From a virus: a stretch of 26,474 nucleotides of DNA. A program made the translations under genes and the position numbers. Below the pieces are notes generated by a model. That model did no database searches. It saw only the letters and a list, made by a program, of their open reading frames with translations, and was not told the origin of the DNA. Positions 6,428-12,598 of this stretch are shown here, in pieces (positions within the stretch are counted from its first letter, which is position 1; each line of letters opens with the position of its first letter). Location: positions 1 through 26,474 of the IMG/VR virus record IMGVR_UViG_3300036864_000072; one strand, written 5' to 3'.

Positions 6428-6862
6428 TCAGCGCTTGTCTGTGGGTTTCGGTCGGATGTGCTGCTGCCTTAGCTGCTCTCTCACGCTTCCAAGATAGCGG
6501 TGGAAGTCATCGAGCCGCGACGGGTCGACCGGAGCGGTAAACGCAAACGGCACCGCTCGCGCGGCCTGTTCCGCGGTCTGAATTTCCTCGGCAATATGCT
6601 GGCGCAGCGCCATCGGCAGAGCGGCGACTCGGGTCCCGAGCGCCGTGTCCGGCGCGCCAGGGCGACCGGTGGCGAGCTCGCGAATTGACATCCGCAACGC
6701 GTCGGCGCAGGCGACCAAGTTTTCCGGCTTCAGACCCTTCGTGTCGCCATTCTCCCATTGCGAGACCGCCGCTCGACTCACCTTCACGAACTTCGCGAGT
6801 TGCCCCTGTGTCATCCGCAGTTCGGCGCGTCGCTTCGCGATCCGCTCACCGATGGAAGCCAT
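6428..6862 (-). CDS. Phage repressor (XRE family, CI-like, short form)
   Basis: A 144-residue protein starting at ATG 6862 (MASIGERIAKRRAEL). Longer in-frame starts reach back over the operators and are unlikely. Residues 3-62 form a classic XRE helix-turn-helix: AKRRAELRMTQGQLAKFV, then VSRAAVSQWENG, then LKPENLVACADAL. The remaining about 80 residues are helical and lack the LexA/S24 autocleavage domain: there is no Ala-Gly cleavage site and no Ser-Lys dyad. Divergent from cro and flanked by matching operators, it is the immunity repressor. Without an S24 domain, RecA-driven self-cleavage is not expected. Assignment as repressor is strong. Confidence 0.85.
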   Translation of the reverse strand: MASIGERIAKRRAELRMTQGQLAKFVKVSRAAVSQWENGDTKGLKPENLVACADALRMSIRELATGRPGAPDTALGTRVAALPMALRQHIAEEIQTAEQAARAVPFAFTAPVDPSRLDDFHRYLGSVREQLRQQHIRPKPTDKR

Positions 6863-6887
6863 GCAGAGCAGGGTAGCGAACGGCGAG

Positions 6888-6926
6888 TCCAGTATGCTTG
6901 ACACCATGATGCAAGCATGCTTACCA
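6888..6926. promoter_or_regulatory. Right operator pair (OR)
   Basis: The minus-strand site at 6904-6889 reads GTCAAGCATACTGGAC. The plus-strand site at 6910-6925 reads TGCAAGCATGCTTACC, whose core AAGCATGCTT is a perfect palindrome. Both match the left operators and lie between the repressor start (6862) and the cro start (6937). Confidence 0.75.
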
Positions 6927-6927
6927 T
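6898..6927 (+). promoter_or_regulatory. Predicted right early promoter (PR)
   Basis: A perfect TTGACA at 6898-6903 is followed after 18 bases by TACCAT at 6922-6927 (4 of 6 matches to the -10 consensus). The -35 lies in one operator and the -10 in the other, the same geometry as PL. The expected start of transcription is within a few bases of the cro ATG at 6937. Confidence 0.55.
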
Positions 6928-6936
6928 TCGGGTGGG

Positions 6937-7140
6937 ATGCTGAAGTCACAAGCGATCACGCTTTTTGGTGGCGCTCCACAGCTCGCGGAGGCGCTGGGCG
7001 TCACGCGCCAGCGTATCTACCAGATGCCGAAAAAGCTGCGCCCGTTCGAGGTAGATCGGGTCGTCGGTGCGGCACTTCGCCTCGGAAAGATCAAGAGAGC
7101 CGAAGACATCGCGAACATAGGGCGCGCAGCTCATGGCTGA
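6937..7140 (+). CDS. cro: Cro-like repressor
   Basis: A 67-residue protein that begins MLKSQAITLFGG. It has the layout of lambdoid Cro proteins of the 'AI..FGG...LA.ALG..RQ.IYQW' type: helix 2 PQLAEALGV, helix 3 TRQRIYQM, followed by LRPFEVDRVV. Met replaces the usual Trp after IYQ. It is the first gene rightward of the operators, divergent from the repressor. Its start codon is only about 10 bases from the predicted -10 box, so the message is near leaderless. It should switch the phage to lytic growth by occupying the same operators as the repressor. Confidence 0.85.
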   Translation: MLKSQAITLFGGAPQLAEALGVTRQRIYQMPKKLRPFEVDRVVGAALRLGKIKRAEDIANIGRAAHG

Positions 7141-7468
7141 ACTCTCGCCGGTTCCCCATCCCCGGGTCATCCCCGAACAAGGGGACGGAACGGGGGCGCC
7201 CCGAAACCTACTGCGCGAGCGCTTGCTTCAGGCCAGCCGCGAGGCCGTGCAGGAGTCGTTGGGGAAGGGCTCGACGTGGTGTCGCGACGTTCTCAACGGT
7301 GAAGCTGGAATACGGCTCGACGATCTACCGGCGTTCGCGCGCGCACTCGGCGTGAAGTGGGTGTCGGCCGAAAAGGTCTGTGTGGATCCGGACATCGCCA
7401 AGGCTTACGACGCCATCGTTCGGAAGAAGACGACCGAGCGTTCGCTCCTGTTCGACGACGCGGAGTAA
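7133..7468 (+). CDS. cII: CII-like transcription activator
   Basis: A 111-residue protein coupled to cro by the 8-base overlap ATGGCTGA. After about 25 flexible N-terminal residues comes the CII fold: LLRERLLQASREAVQESLG, then STWCRDVLNGEAGI and LDDLPAFARALG. This gives a helix-turn-helix at about 38-65. The C-terminal helix would help tetramerise. CII proteins activate repressor synthesis after infection by binding direct repeats near -35 of the establishment promoter. I could not single out such a repeat here. Family and position both support the call. Confidence 0.75.
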   Translation: MAELSPVPHPRVIPEQGDGTGAPRNLLRERLLQASREAVQESLGKGSTWCRDVLNGEAGIRLDDLPAFARALGVKWVSAEKVCVDPDIAKAYDAIVRKKTTERSLLFDDAE

Positions 7469-7474
7469 CGCGTC

Positions 7475-7687
7475 GTGGCCTGCACCCACCCGCGCTTCGA
7501 AACGTACAAAGCGGCCCTGCAGGCGCGGCCCTGTCGCGATGGACTGGTCTCCCGCGCCGCGTACTGTCCGCGCTGCCGCGGCTACCACGTCGCCATGCTG
7601 CGGCCCGCTGAACTCGTCCCCGGCAACGAATTCCACCGCGGGAAGCGGGCGCGGCCCGAGATCGTCGACGAGGAGGTCGCTACGTGA
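7475..7687 (+). CDS. Small zinc-ribbon-like phage protein
   Basis: A 70-residue protein with a GTG start behind GGAG. It carries CPRCRGYH at residues 31-38, preceded by Cys3/His5 and Cys20, which could bind one zinc ion. Proteins with a 'YRCp.C..wHv' core are common between cII and replication genes in proteobacterial phages. The function is unknown. Confidence 0.65.
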   Translation: MACTHPRFETYKAALQARPCRDGLVSRAAYCPRCRGYHVAMLRPAELVPGNEFHRGKRARPEIVDEEVAT

Positions 7688-7908
7688 CCCCGCTACCGGT
7701 CGCCGAGTCCTACGAGGATCACCTGGAGCGGCTGCTCACGTCGTTGCGCACGCGCGCCGTCGTGCGGCAGGACCACGAGCTCGACGACGCCTACGCCGAG
7801 CGACCGCTGCGCTGGCTCCTCTCGCTCTGGCGAACCTACCGCAGCTTGCGGGCAATCGGCGGCTTGAGCCGCCTGCACTGCGCGCGCATCGCCCTCGGCG
7901 CGGCCTAG
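7684..7908 (+). CDS. Small phage protein of unknown function
   Basis: A 74-residue protein whose GTG start overlaps the previous stop (GTGA) and follows GAGGAGG by 7 bases, a strong ribosome site. It is helical and basic, with acidic N-terminal helices (YEDHLERLL) and an Arg/Leu/Trp-rich middle (RWLLSLWRTYRSLRAI) that could be amphipathic. No motif is recognised. Confidence 0.6.
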   Translation: MTPLPVAESYEDHLERLLTSLRTRAVVRQDHELDDAYAERPLRWLLSLWRTYRSLRAIGGLSRLHCARIALGAA

Positions 7909-7917
7909 CTCCAGACT

Positions 7918-8145
7918 GTGACCGCCGCCTACCGCGTCACCGCGCATGATCGCCATGGCATCGAGGTCCTCCTTGGCGTCTTTGAGGCTCGCGGGCCAGC
8001 CACCGCGATCAGCATCGCGTGTCGTTGCCACTCTGGCTGCACCAATTTCGGCACGCCAAGCGCTCGGCGAACCTTCCGCTTCAAGGCCACCCCAGCGCCA
8101 CTCGTTTTCCCGCGCCATGCGCAGGTGGACGCAGCAGGATCTTGA
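7918..8145 (+). CDS. Possible small phage protein
   Basis: A 75-residue frame opening with GTG 9 bases after the previous stop and overlapping the nuclease gene by 29 bases. The first 40 residues look protein-like (AYRVTAHDRHGIEVLLGVFEA, then a helix and CRCHSGC). The last 30 are basic and low in order. There is no convincing ribosome site. The main support is that it fills an otherwise 200-base gap. Confidence 0.45.
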   Translation: MTAAYRVTAHDRHGIEVLLGVFEARGPATAISIACRCHSGCTNFGTPSARRTFRFKATPAPLVFPRHAQVDAAGS

Positions 8146-8545
8146 TGGCCTCGCCGCCGGCAAGCCGCCGGGCAGGGTGCCCAAGGTCCGGCTCGAGCGC
8201 GATGTCTCACGGGAAGGGCGCCGGTGGCTGAAGCGTCACCCGGCTGTCCAGATGGTCTGGCGGGTCAACAGCGGGGCGCACATGCGCGGCAAGCGCTTCA
8301 TCCGCTACCACACGATCCCCGGCATGTCCGACGTGTGGGTGCTGCTCAAGCCGCACTTCGGCACCGTGATGGTGTTCATCGAGTGGAAGCGCCCAGGCAA
8401 GGAGGCCAGGACCGAACAGGCCGCGTTCCTCGAATCCATGCGCGAGCGGGGCCACATCGCCTTCGTCGCAACGTCGGAATCGGCAGCGTGGGAGCAGTTG
8501 AGCGAGGCGTTGCGGGCCCGGAAAGGAGGGTGGCGGCATGCCTGA
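8117..8545 (+). CDS. VRR-NUC family nuclease
   Basis: A 142-residue protein starting at ATG 8117. The VRR-NUC core covers about residues 40-120: VWRVNSGA, then the GxxD element GMSD with Asp72, the ExK element IEWKRPG with Glu89 and Lys91, then Glu100-Gln101 and a terminal strand IAFVATS. Phage VRR-NUC proteins act on branched DNA, in some cases as Holliday junction resolvases. It precedes the replication protein and overlaps its start by 8 bases, suggesting a task in replication or resolution before packaging. The family is clear; the exact activity is inferred. Confidence 0.8.
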   Translation: MRRWTQQDLDGLAAGKPPGRVPKVRLERDVSREGRRWLKRHPAVQMVWRVNSGAHMRGKRFIRYHTIPGMSDVWVLLKPHFGTVMVFIEWKRPGKEARTEQAAFLESMRERGHIAFVATSESAAWEQLSEALRARKGGWRHA

Positions 8546-9245
8546 CCGGGTTATCCGCGAAGAACTCCTCGAGTCCGACCCCTACCTCGGCCTGAAGGAC
8601 AACGCCGATCGACTCTGCTTCCTGTCGTGCATGCTGCGCTGCGACACCCTCGGCAACCTGCCGGCCAGCCCGACTCGTCTGCTTCGAATGTGGCGTGATT
8701 GGGGTGTGGCCACCGAGCAACTCGTCGCCAAGAGCCTGACGGAGCTCGTCGAGGCCAAGCTGGTGCTCCTCTATGAGTTCGACGGCAAGCGCTACCTCCA
8801 CATCCCGAAATTCCGCCAGAACAGGCGTTACCTCGGTCGCCTCTGGCCACTCTCACCATTCAATACTGATGCCGAACACCAGCGGGTCGCGAAGCTCAGA
8901 CCAGACCACCCTGGCCTGTGGATAAGTAGGCCTCCGCCGACGAAGTCCGCAACAAGTGCGGCACGTCGCAAGTTATCCACAGGAAAATCACAGGCGACTT
9001 CTTCGAAAAAACAGCCAGTTGCAAAAAAATCACATGCGGTGCACGGTGAACCTCCGCTTGGTGTAGGTGTTGGTGTTGGTCTTTCCGTAGGTTTTCACGC
9101 GAACGACGGTCGCGCTTCGGCGGAACGTCCAATCCCCGGGATAGACATCCCGGAAGGTCAAAAGCAAACCCTCACCCAAGAAGAAAACCGCCAGCGCGCC
9201 GCAGCGCTCGTGGCTGCGGTGCTCAAGCCGGTACCACCGAAGTGA
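8538..9245 (+). CDS. Putative phage replication initiation protein
   Basis: A 235-residue protein. Residues 1-110 form a conserved winged-helix-like domain seen in many phage replication proteins (VIREELLESD, then DRLCFLSCMLRCDTLGNLPA, then FDGKRYLHIPKFRQNRRY). The following 80 residues are Lys/Ser/Thr/Pro-rich and probably disordered, and a short helix (EENRQRAAALVAAVL) closes the protein. As with lambda O, the disordered part is encoded by DNA that looks like an origin (two DnaA boxes). No helicase or helicase loader gene follows, so it may recruit host DnaB itself. The role is inferred from domain look and position. Confidence 0.6.
   Translation: MPDRVIREELLESDPYLGLKDNADRLCFLSCMLRCDTLGNLPASPTRLLRMWRDWGVATEQLVAKSLTELVEAKLVLLYEFDGKRYLHIPKFRQNRRYLGRLWPLSPFNTDAEHQRVAKLRPDHPGLWISRPPPTKSATSAARRKLSTGKSQATSSKKQPVAKKSHAVHGEPPLGVGVGVGLSVGFHANDGRASAERPIPGIDIPEGQKQTLTQEENRQRAAALVAAVLKPVPPK
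8917..9040. other. Candidate replication origin with two DnaA boxes
   Basis: TGTGGATAA at 8917-8925 and TTATCCACA at 8973-8981 are perfect 9-base DnaA boxes in opposite orientation. They are followed by A-rich runs (9006-9011 and 9024-9030) in an otherwise GC-rich region. All lie inside the disordered-linker part of the replication gene. Confidence 0.55.
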
Positions 9246-9490
9246 CCGCCGCCGCCCTGAACCTGCGCCGGGTGGCGATGCGGAAGGTGCACCTGGCGCG
9301 CACCGCGCAACGCAACGCCGCAACAACCGAAGATGCGCGGCTACTATGGAACTCCGAGATCATGCAACGCGAGAGAGCCGGCGAGGGCACGGCCTTCATA
9401 AACCGTGACACAGGCTGGTACTTCCTGATTCAGCATCCAAAGTCGCCGCCAACACGCCGGTTTTGGTCCTGGGGCCCGTTTCTGCCATGA
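9242..9490 (+). CDS. Small phage protein of unknown function
   Basis: An 82-residue protein. The GTG start at 9242 overlaps the stop of the replication gene (GTGA), though no good ribosome site is present. It is basic in the first 30 residues, with two short helices, and aromatic-rich near the end (GWYFLIQHP, RFWSWGPF). I do not recognise the family. Confidence 0.55.
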   Translation: MTAAALNLRRVAMRKVHLARTAQRNAATTEDARLLWNSEIMQRERAGEGTAFINRDTGWYFLIQHPKSPPTRRFWSWGPFLP

Positions 9491-9750
9491 CCTGCGTCAC
9501 CTTCAAGCTCAACGACGCCGGGATGGCCATCCTGTGCGGCAGCTTCCCCAAGCCGAAGCCGCTGTTCTTTCACCGCACGTCCAGCACGTCCTGGCAGGCT
9601 GAAGACCTGATCATCGCTAGGGTGCGGGTGGACGACGTCGTCAGCTACGAGCTGCGCCGCGACAACAAGACCATCGCCGGCCAGTGGATCGGGAGGTTCG
9701 ATACCCCGCGCGCCGCGCGCGCCGCGGCCGAGCAGTGCAGGGCGGCATGA
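9487..9750 (+). CDS. Small phage protein of unknown function
   Basis: An 87-residue protein starting at ATG 9487 in an ATGA overlap. Beta-rich first half (CVTFKLNDAGMAILCGSF), then FHRTSSTSWQAEDLIIARVRVDDVVSYELRR in pieces resembling a small beta barrel, and a C-terminal helix rich in Ala and Arg. There is no motif pointing to a function. Confidence 0.6.
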   Translation: MTCVTFKLNDAGMAILCGSFPKPKPLFFHRTSSTSWQAEDLIIARVRVDDVVSYELRRDNKTIAGQWIGRFDTPRAARAAAEQCRAA

Positions 9751-9899
9751 TCCGGTTTGGCAATTTATCCCTCCCCGCCGAGGTCGCGGCTGACGTGGCT
9801 CACATCCTGTCTTGGTGGCCGAGGGTGCTTTACGAAAAGCGGCTGCGCGAGATTCACTTTCAATGGCACCGCTGGTGCGTCGTGGTGTATCTGGCGTGA
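9747..9899 (+). CDS. Very small phage protein of unknown function
   Basis: A 50-residue protein starting at ATG 9747 (ATGA overlap with the gene before, GTGA with the gene after). An N-terminal helix (EVAADVAHILSWW) is followed by a basic helix and a hydrophobic end (RWCVVVYLA). The tight coupling on both sides is the main support for it being real. Confidence 0.55.
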   Translation: MIRFGNLSLPAEVAADVAHILSWWPRVLYEKRLREIHFQWHRWCVVVYLA

Positions 9900-10156
9900 A
9901 ACCGCTCACCTCAATTCGTGCATTGCCTGGTCGCGACTCGCTGTGGTCGCAACGAATCCGACAAGCGCGGTCGGCGCTGCTCGTGGCACTGCATGGACGG
10001 GCGCACCGAAGGGCACAGATGGTCGCTGGCGACCTCGAGTCACTCGCGGCCCTGTCGGCAGACAACGCCCTGGAGGCAGCGGCCAAGGTTGCCGAGTACC
10101 ACGGCTGCGTTACCGTCGCGGCCGAGATCCGAAGCCTGAAGATCGGGCCAGCGTGA
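9896..10156 (+). CDS. Small helical phage protein of unknown function
   Basis: An 86-residue protein starting at GTG 9896 in a GTGA overlap. Residues 20-75 read as Ala-rich helices with many Arg (WSQRIRQARSALLVAL, then DNALEAAAKVAEY). A GTG 3 bases before its stop opens an 11-codon frame that ends at 10188, too short to call. The function is unknown. Confidence 0.55.
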   Translation: MKPLTSIRALPGRDSLWSQRIRQARSALLVALHGRAHRRAQMVAGDLESLAALSADNALEAAAKVAEYHGCVTVAAEIRSLKIGPA

Positions 10157-10188
10157 GCGAGCAGCAGGGATTGTTCACGTTCGTCTGA

Positions 10189-10389
10189 AGCTCACCAATG
10201 CACAAATCTGTTCTCTACAACCACATGAATCTAAAATAAAAAATAAGTGAGGAAGCGCACATATAGACCCTGAAGGCGTGTATATCATGAAGTTGTCCCC
10301 CCGCGTGGGGACCCGCCTTTGTTTGCCCGCGGCCACCGAGCCGTGATGCTTCGGCGGCACGACGCTCCAATGCGCCGTACTTAGGAATC
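10189..10389. other. Intergenic region with AT-rich tract and hairpin
   Basis: This is the most AT-rich stretch of the window (10197-10290, with long A runs around 10230-10245). It is followed by a 6-bp hairpin GTCCCC/GGGGAC (10295-10300 with 10307-10312). Only a weak, interrupted T run follows (10318-10324), so terminator function is doubtful. The only plus-strand frames are under 20 codons. It probably holds a control site between the replication block and the following genes. Confidence 0.4.
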
Positions 10390-10551
10390 ATGCAGGAGAC
10401 GACCGTAACGGTCGGTGCACGGCGCGTATCCCTGATCGTCATCAGGGGCGGCACTGACCGTAACGGTTCGCCGGGACCCGAGCGAGTAGAGCTACGCGTT
10501 CGTGGGCTCCCCACGACCATCATCGCGTCAGCAGGTTGTCAGCATGGCTGA
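10390..10551 (+). CDS. Possible 53-residue phage protein
   Basis: An ATG at 10390 (AGGA close upstream) opens a 53-codon frame that ends in an 8-base overlap ATGGCTGA with the next gene, the same junction as between cro and cII. About two thirds of third positions are G or C, a little below the neighbours. The product (MQETTVTVGARRVSLIVIRG...) looks beta-rich. The frame spans the palindromic repeats at 10401-10468, so it could instead be a chance frame across a regulatory site. Confidence 0.4.
   Translation: MQETTVTVGARRVSLIVIRGGTDRNGSPGPERVELRVRGLPTTIIASAGCQHG
10401..10468. repeat. Two palindromes flanking a perfect stem-loop
   Basis: The 11-base palindrome ACCGTAACGGT occurs at 10402-10412 and again at 10457-10467, with centres 55 bases apart. 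Between them CCCTGAT (10430-10436) and ATCAGGG (10441-10447) form a perfect 7-bp stem with a 4-base loop. Such paired palindromes usually bind a dimeric protein. Confidence 0.7.
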
Positions 10552-10783
10552 CGTCCTCGCTGTCCCTGGTACACGTCGCGCGTTGCGCGAGCTCGTCGAC
10601 GGCACGATCCGCGTCCAAGTTGATATTCATCCGCTGCACTGCGCGGATTTTCACAAGCTGTTCCCTAAGATCGACATGGGTGTTGCACTCGCCCCGCTGG
10701 CTGTCGGCGTCGGAATCGCGCACCCCGGGAAGCAACAACCCACCGGTCCACCGTGGGATCCGTTCAACCAAGGTGCGAAGTGA
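10544..10783 (+). CDS. Phage protein of unknown function
   Basis: A 79-residue protein beginning MADVLAVPGTRRALRELVDG. A first helix is followed by beta-like segments (IRVQVDIHP, VALAPLAVGVGIA) and a Pro-rich end. The ribosome site is weak, but the start overlaps an upstream small frame and the end overlaps the next gene by GTGA. No family is recognised. Confidence 0.6.
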   Translation: MADVLAVPGTRRALRELVDGTIRVQVDIHPLHCADFHKLFPKIDMGVALAPLAVGVGIAHPGKQQPTGPPWDPFNQGAK

Positions 10784-11133
10784 ACGTCCGCGATCGCAGT
10801 CTGCTTGACCTCGCGCACCGCATCCACGAGTGCACGAACTGCCGGCGCTACATGCCTCACGGCTGCTCGCCGGCGCACCAGAACGGCATCGAGGCCGGCA
10901 AGGGCCAGAGCATCAAGGGACAGGACAATCGGCACGCCGCGCTGTGCGACGGCCCCGGTGGTTGTCACCCCTGGTACGACACCGGCAGCGGCGCTGACCC
11001 GAGCTTGCGCTACGCGAGCTCCAAGGTGGAAAAATTCGAGATGTGGGTCCGTGCGCACCTCGCCACGTTCGACCTGTACTTTGCGAACGGCTGGATCATT
11101 GTGGCCAGATACCGGGAGGCAGCATGCTCGTGA
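10780..11133 (+). CDS. Cys/His-rich, probably zinc-binding phage protein
   Basis: A 117-residue protein whose GTG start overlaps the previous stop (GTGA). Cys18, Cys21, Cys29 and His33, then His52, Cys56, Cys62 and His63, make two possible metal sites (CTNC, then LCDGPGGCH). The C-terminal about 35 residues look like a small folded domain (FEMWVRAHLATFDLYFANGW in part). It may bind nucleic acid, as small zinc proteins before late genes often do, but this is inference. Confidence 0.65.
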   Translation: MNVRDRSLLDLAHRIHECTNCRRYMPHGCSPAHQNGIEAGKGQSIKGQDNRHAALCDGPGGCHPWYDTGSGADPSLRYASSKVEKFEMWVRAHLATFDLYFANGWIIVARYREAACS

Positions 11134-11381
11134 CAGTCGATGAAGCAGTTGGCAACAAGGAGCGCGGTCTCGAAGCGATGCAATGCCGCGCGGTGCCGCT
11201 GATGCTGGTGCCGATGAGCGCTCCGGTTGGCCTGGCACTTCCACCGCAGCAGCAGGCGGTCGGTTACATCGCGGCATCGTGCGTCGGCCCGAAGTGCATG
11301 CACTGGTGTTGGCTCGACGACAATAAAACGCCGGCGGTCGAGCGACGCGGTTTCTGCGGGCTCTCCGGTTTCGGACCGTGA
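11124..11381 (+). CDS. Small Cys-rich phage protein with CMxWCW motif
   Basis: An 85-residue protein starting at ATG 11124. Residues 50-80 carry a pattern I know from many phage proteins of unknown function: CVGPKCMHWCW (Cys53, Cys58, Cys62), then RRGFCGLSG (Cys78). Four Cys could hold one metal ion. This version is shorter than the usual 100 or more residues because the loop between the two halves is reduced. The function is unknown. Confidence 0.65.
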   Translation: MLVTVDEAVGNKERGLEAMQCRAVPLMLVPMSAPVGLALPPQQQAVGYIAASCVGPKCMHWCWLDDNKTPAVERRGFCGLSGFGP

Positions 11382-11953
11382 ACCCCTTGGCCTACGCCGA
11401 CCCTTGGGGCAATTGCGCGCAGTCAGCAACGCGGTGGGCCTATGCGTTACTTGCCTCCTCGGGTGGGGTGCCGTGCGTGCTCGGCAACCTGCGCAGCGGC
11501 AGCCGGCCGCGCGCCGAGCTCAACCGCCTCGACCTCCGCGCCCAGGCCGCGCAGATCCGCCGCATCGTCGAGCGGCTCGACAATCCGATCGCCGCAGCGT
11601 ACCTCTGCGCCATCTACCTGCCGAAGCCGCTCAAGGAGCGCCAGGCGGGCGGCGGCATCGTGTTCGTCGACTACTTCGGCGCCGAGCGGCGTGCGGCGAT
11701 CGAGCAAATCGCCCGCTGGCTCATGGTGCAGGGGCGCGGCAGCGGCACCTACCGCATTCGCGGCTACATCGAGATCGTCTCTGAATTCTGCCTCGGGTAC
11801 AGCACGATGCGGGTGATCGCCCGCTACTTGAAGATCGACAACAACAAGGCCAAGGAAGTGCGCGACGAATGCCGGAAGACGCTCCTCGACCTCGACAAGC
11901 TGGCGCACCTGCTCGCCGATGACCGGCTGGCTAGCGCGGGACTGATCACATGA
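11378..11953 (+). CDS. Candidate late-gene regulator (Q-like)
   Basis: A 191-residue protein with a GTG start in a GTGA overlap. Residues 50-75 are helical (LRAQAAQIRRIVERL), followed by AAYLCAIYLP, and near residues 135-165 there is a helix-turn-helix-like element (FCLGYSTMRVIARYLKI). The overall layout and its place between the replication genes and the packaging genes resemble the Q antiterminator slot of lambdoid phages, some of which use an unrelated helix-turn-helix protein. Several terminators lie within the late genes downstream, which fits a need for antitermination. The role is inferred; sequence similarity to a named Q is not certain by eye. Confidence 0.45.
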   Translation: MNPLAYADPWGNCAQSATRWAYALLASSGGVPCVLGNLRSGSRPRAELNRLDLRAQAAQIRRIVERLDNPIAAAYLCAIYLPKPLKERQAGGGIVFVDYFGAERRAAIEQIARWLMVQGRGSGTYRIRGYIEIVSEFCLGYSTMRVIARYLKIDNNKAKEVRDECRKTLLDLDKLAHLLADDRLASAGLIT

Positions 11954-12228
11954 AAACCGACCAAACACTACGCGACCACATTCGAAAGTCCTACCAGCAC
12001 GACTACGCGGTTGGGTTGATCTGCGACGATGCCAACCTCGCTGTCGCGGCAATCGGGTGGATCCGCCGGCACGCTATCGACTTCTCCGACATGTCCGAAG
12101 CGCTGCGTGCAGCGGTCGACGCGCCACCGTGTTACTACGGCGTCCACGGCCACCGTGATCGCGACGACCTCTACGGCCGTCTCGACGACCTCGAGTCCTG
12201 CCTTCGGGGCGCGCTTCGACCGCGATGA
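11950..12228 (+). CDS. Small phage protein of unknown function
   Basis: A 92-residue protein starting at ATG 11950 in an ATGA overlap with the gene before. It has helical N- and C-terminal parts and an aromatic, His-rich centre (PPCYYGVHGHRDRDD). It is acidic overall. No known motif is seen. Confidence 0.65.
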   Translation: MKTDQTLRDHIRKSYQHDYAVGLICDDANLAVAAIGWIRRHAIDFSDMSEALRAAVDAPPCYYGVHGHRDRDDLYGRLDDLESCLRGALRPR

Positions 12229-12401
12229 TCCGCAAGCCGCGCCCGCCGAAGCCGCGCTCGAGCACGCAAGTGGACGAAAGCGGCAACAAGTTCATCGCGC
12301 CTTCAGGTGGTGCGATTGCGGGCTACTGCGCGCCGTGTCAGCGCCGCACGTACTTCTCCGGCGGGAAGTGCTTGCGGTGCGGTGGCAAGGTGCACCCGTG
12401 A
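12225..12401 (+). CDS. Small zinc-ribbon protein
   Basis: A 58-residue protein, ATGA-coupled to the gene before and ending in a TGATG with the next. After a basic Pro-rich start it has Cys35-xx-Cys38 (CAPC) and Cys49-xx-Cys52 (CLRC), the spacing of a zinc ribbon. Such mini-ribbons may bind DNA, RNA or RNA polymerase. Just after the candidate late regulator, a part in transcription control is possible but unproven. Confidence 0.65.
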   Translation: MIRKPRPPKPRSSTQVDESGNKFIAPSGGAIAGYCAPCQRRTYFSGGKCLRCGGKVHP

Positions 12402-12598
12402 TGACGCTTGAAGAGTTCCGGCGCTTGATCGCTGTGCTCGGCGAACCCGAGCCTGATCCGCTGCAACTCGACTACTGGCTCGGGTATCCTGGCGGAGCCT
12501 TCGTGTACGTGAGGGTGTGGGAACCGACTCACGACGCCTGCACCGATGTTGAGGAATTCAACCTTTTCTCGTATCCCGCACCGAGATTCACAGCGTGA
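12401..12598 (+). CDS. Small acidic phage protein of unknown function
   Basis: A 65-residue protein starting MTLEEFRRLI. The ATG overlaps the previous TGA; a GTG codon just before it could also serve. It is acidic and aromatic in the middle (LDYWLGYPGGAFVYVRVWEP). No motif is recognised. Confidence 0.6.
   Translation: MTLEEFRRLIAVLGEPEPDPLQLDYWLGYPGGAFVYVRVWEPTHDACTDVEEFNLFSYPAPRFTA

Noticed and set aside
9058-9085. Short GGTGTT repeats near the candidate origin
   Set aside because: They encode a Gly-Val run in frame and are only about three units; there is no sign that they are iterons.
10153-10188. 11-codon frame in a GTGA overlap with the preceding gene
   Set aside because: Too short to judge; it could be a vestige of a longer gene.
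10295-10324. Hairpin GTCCCC/GGGGAC as a terminator
   Set aside because: The T run is short, delayed and interrupted, so I list it only as part of the intergenic region.
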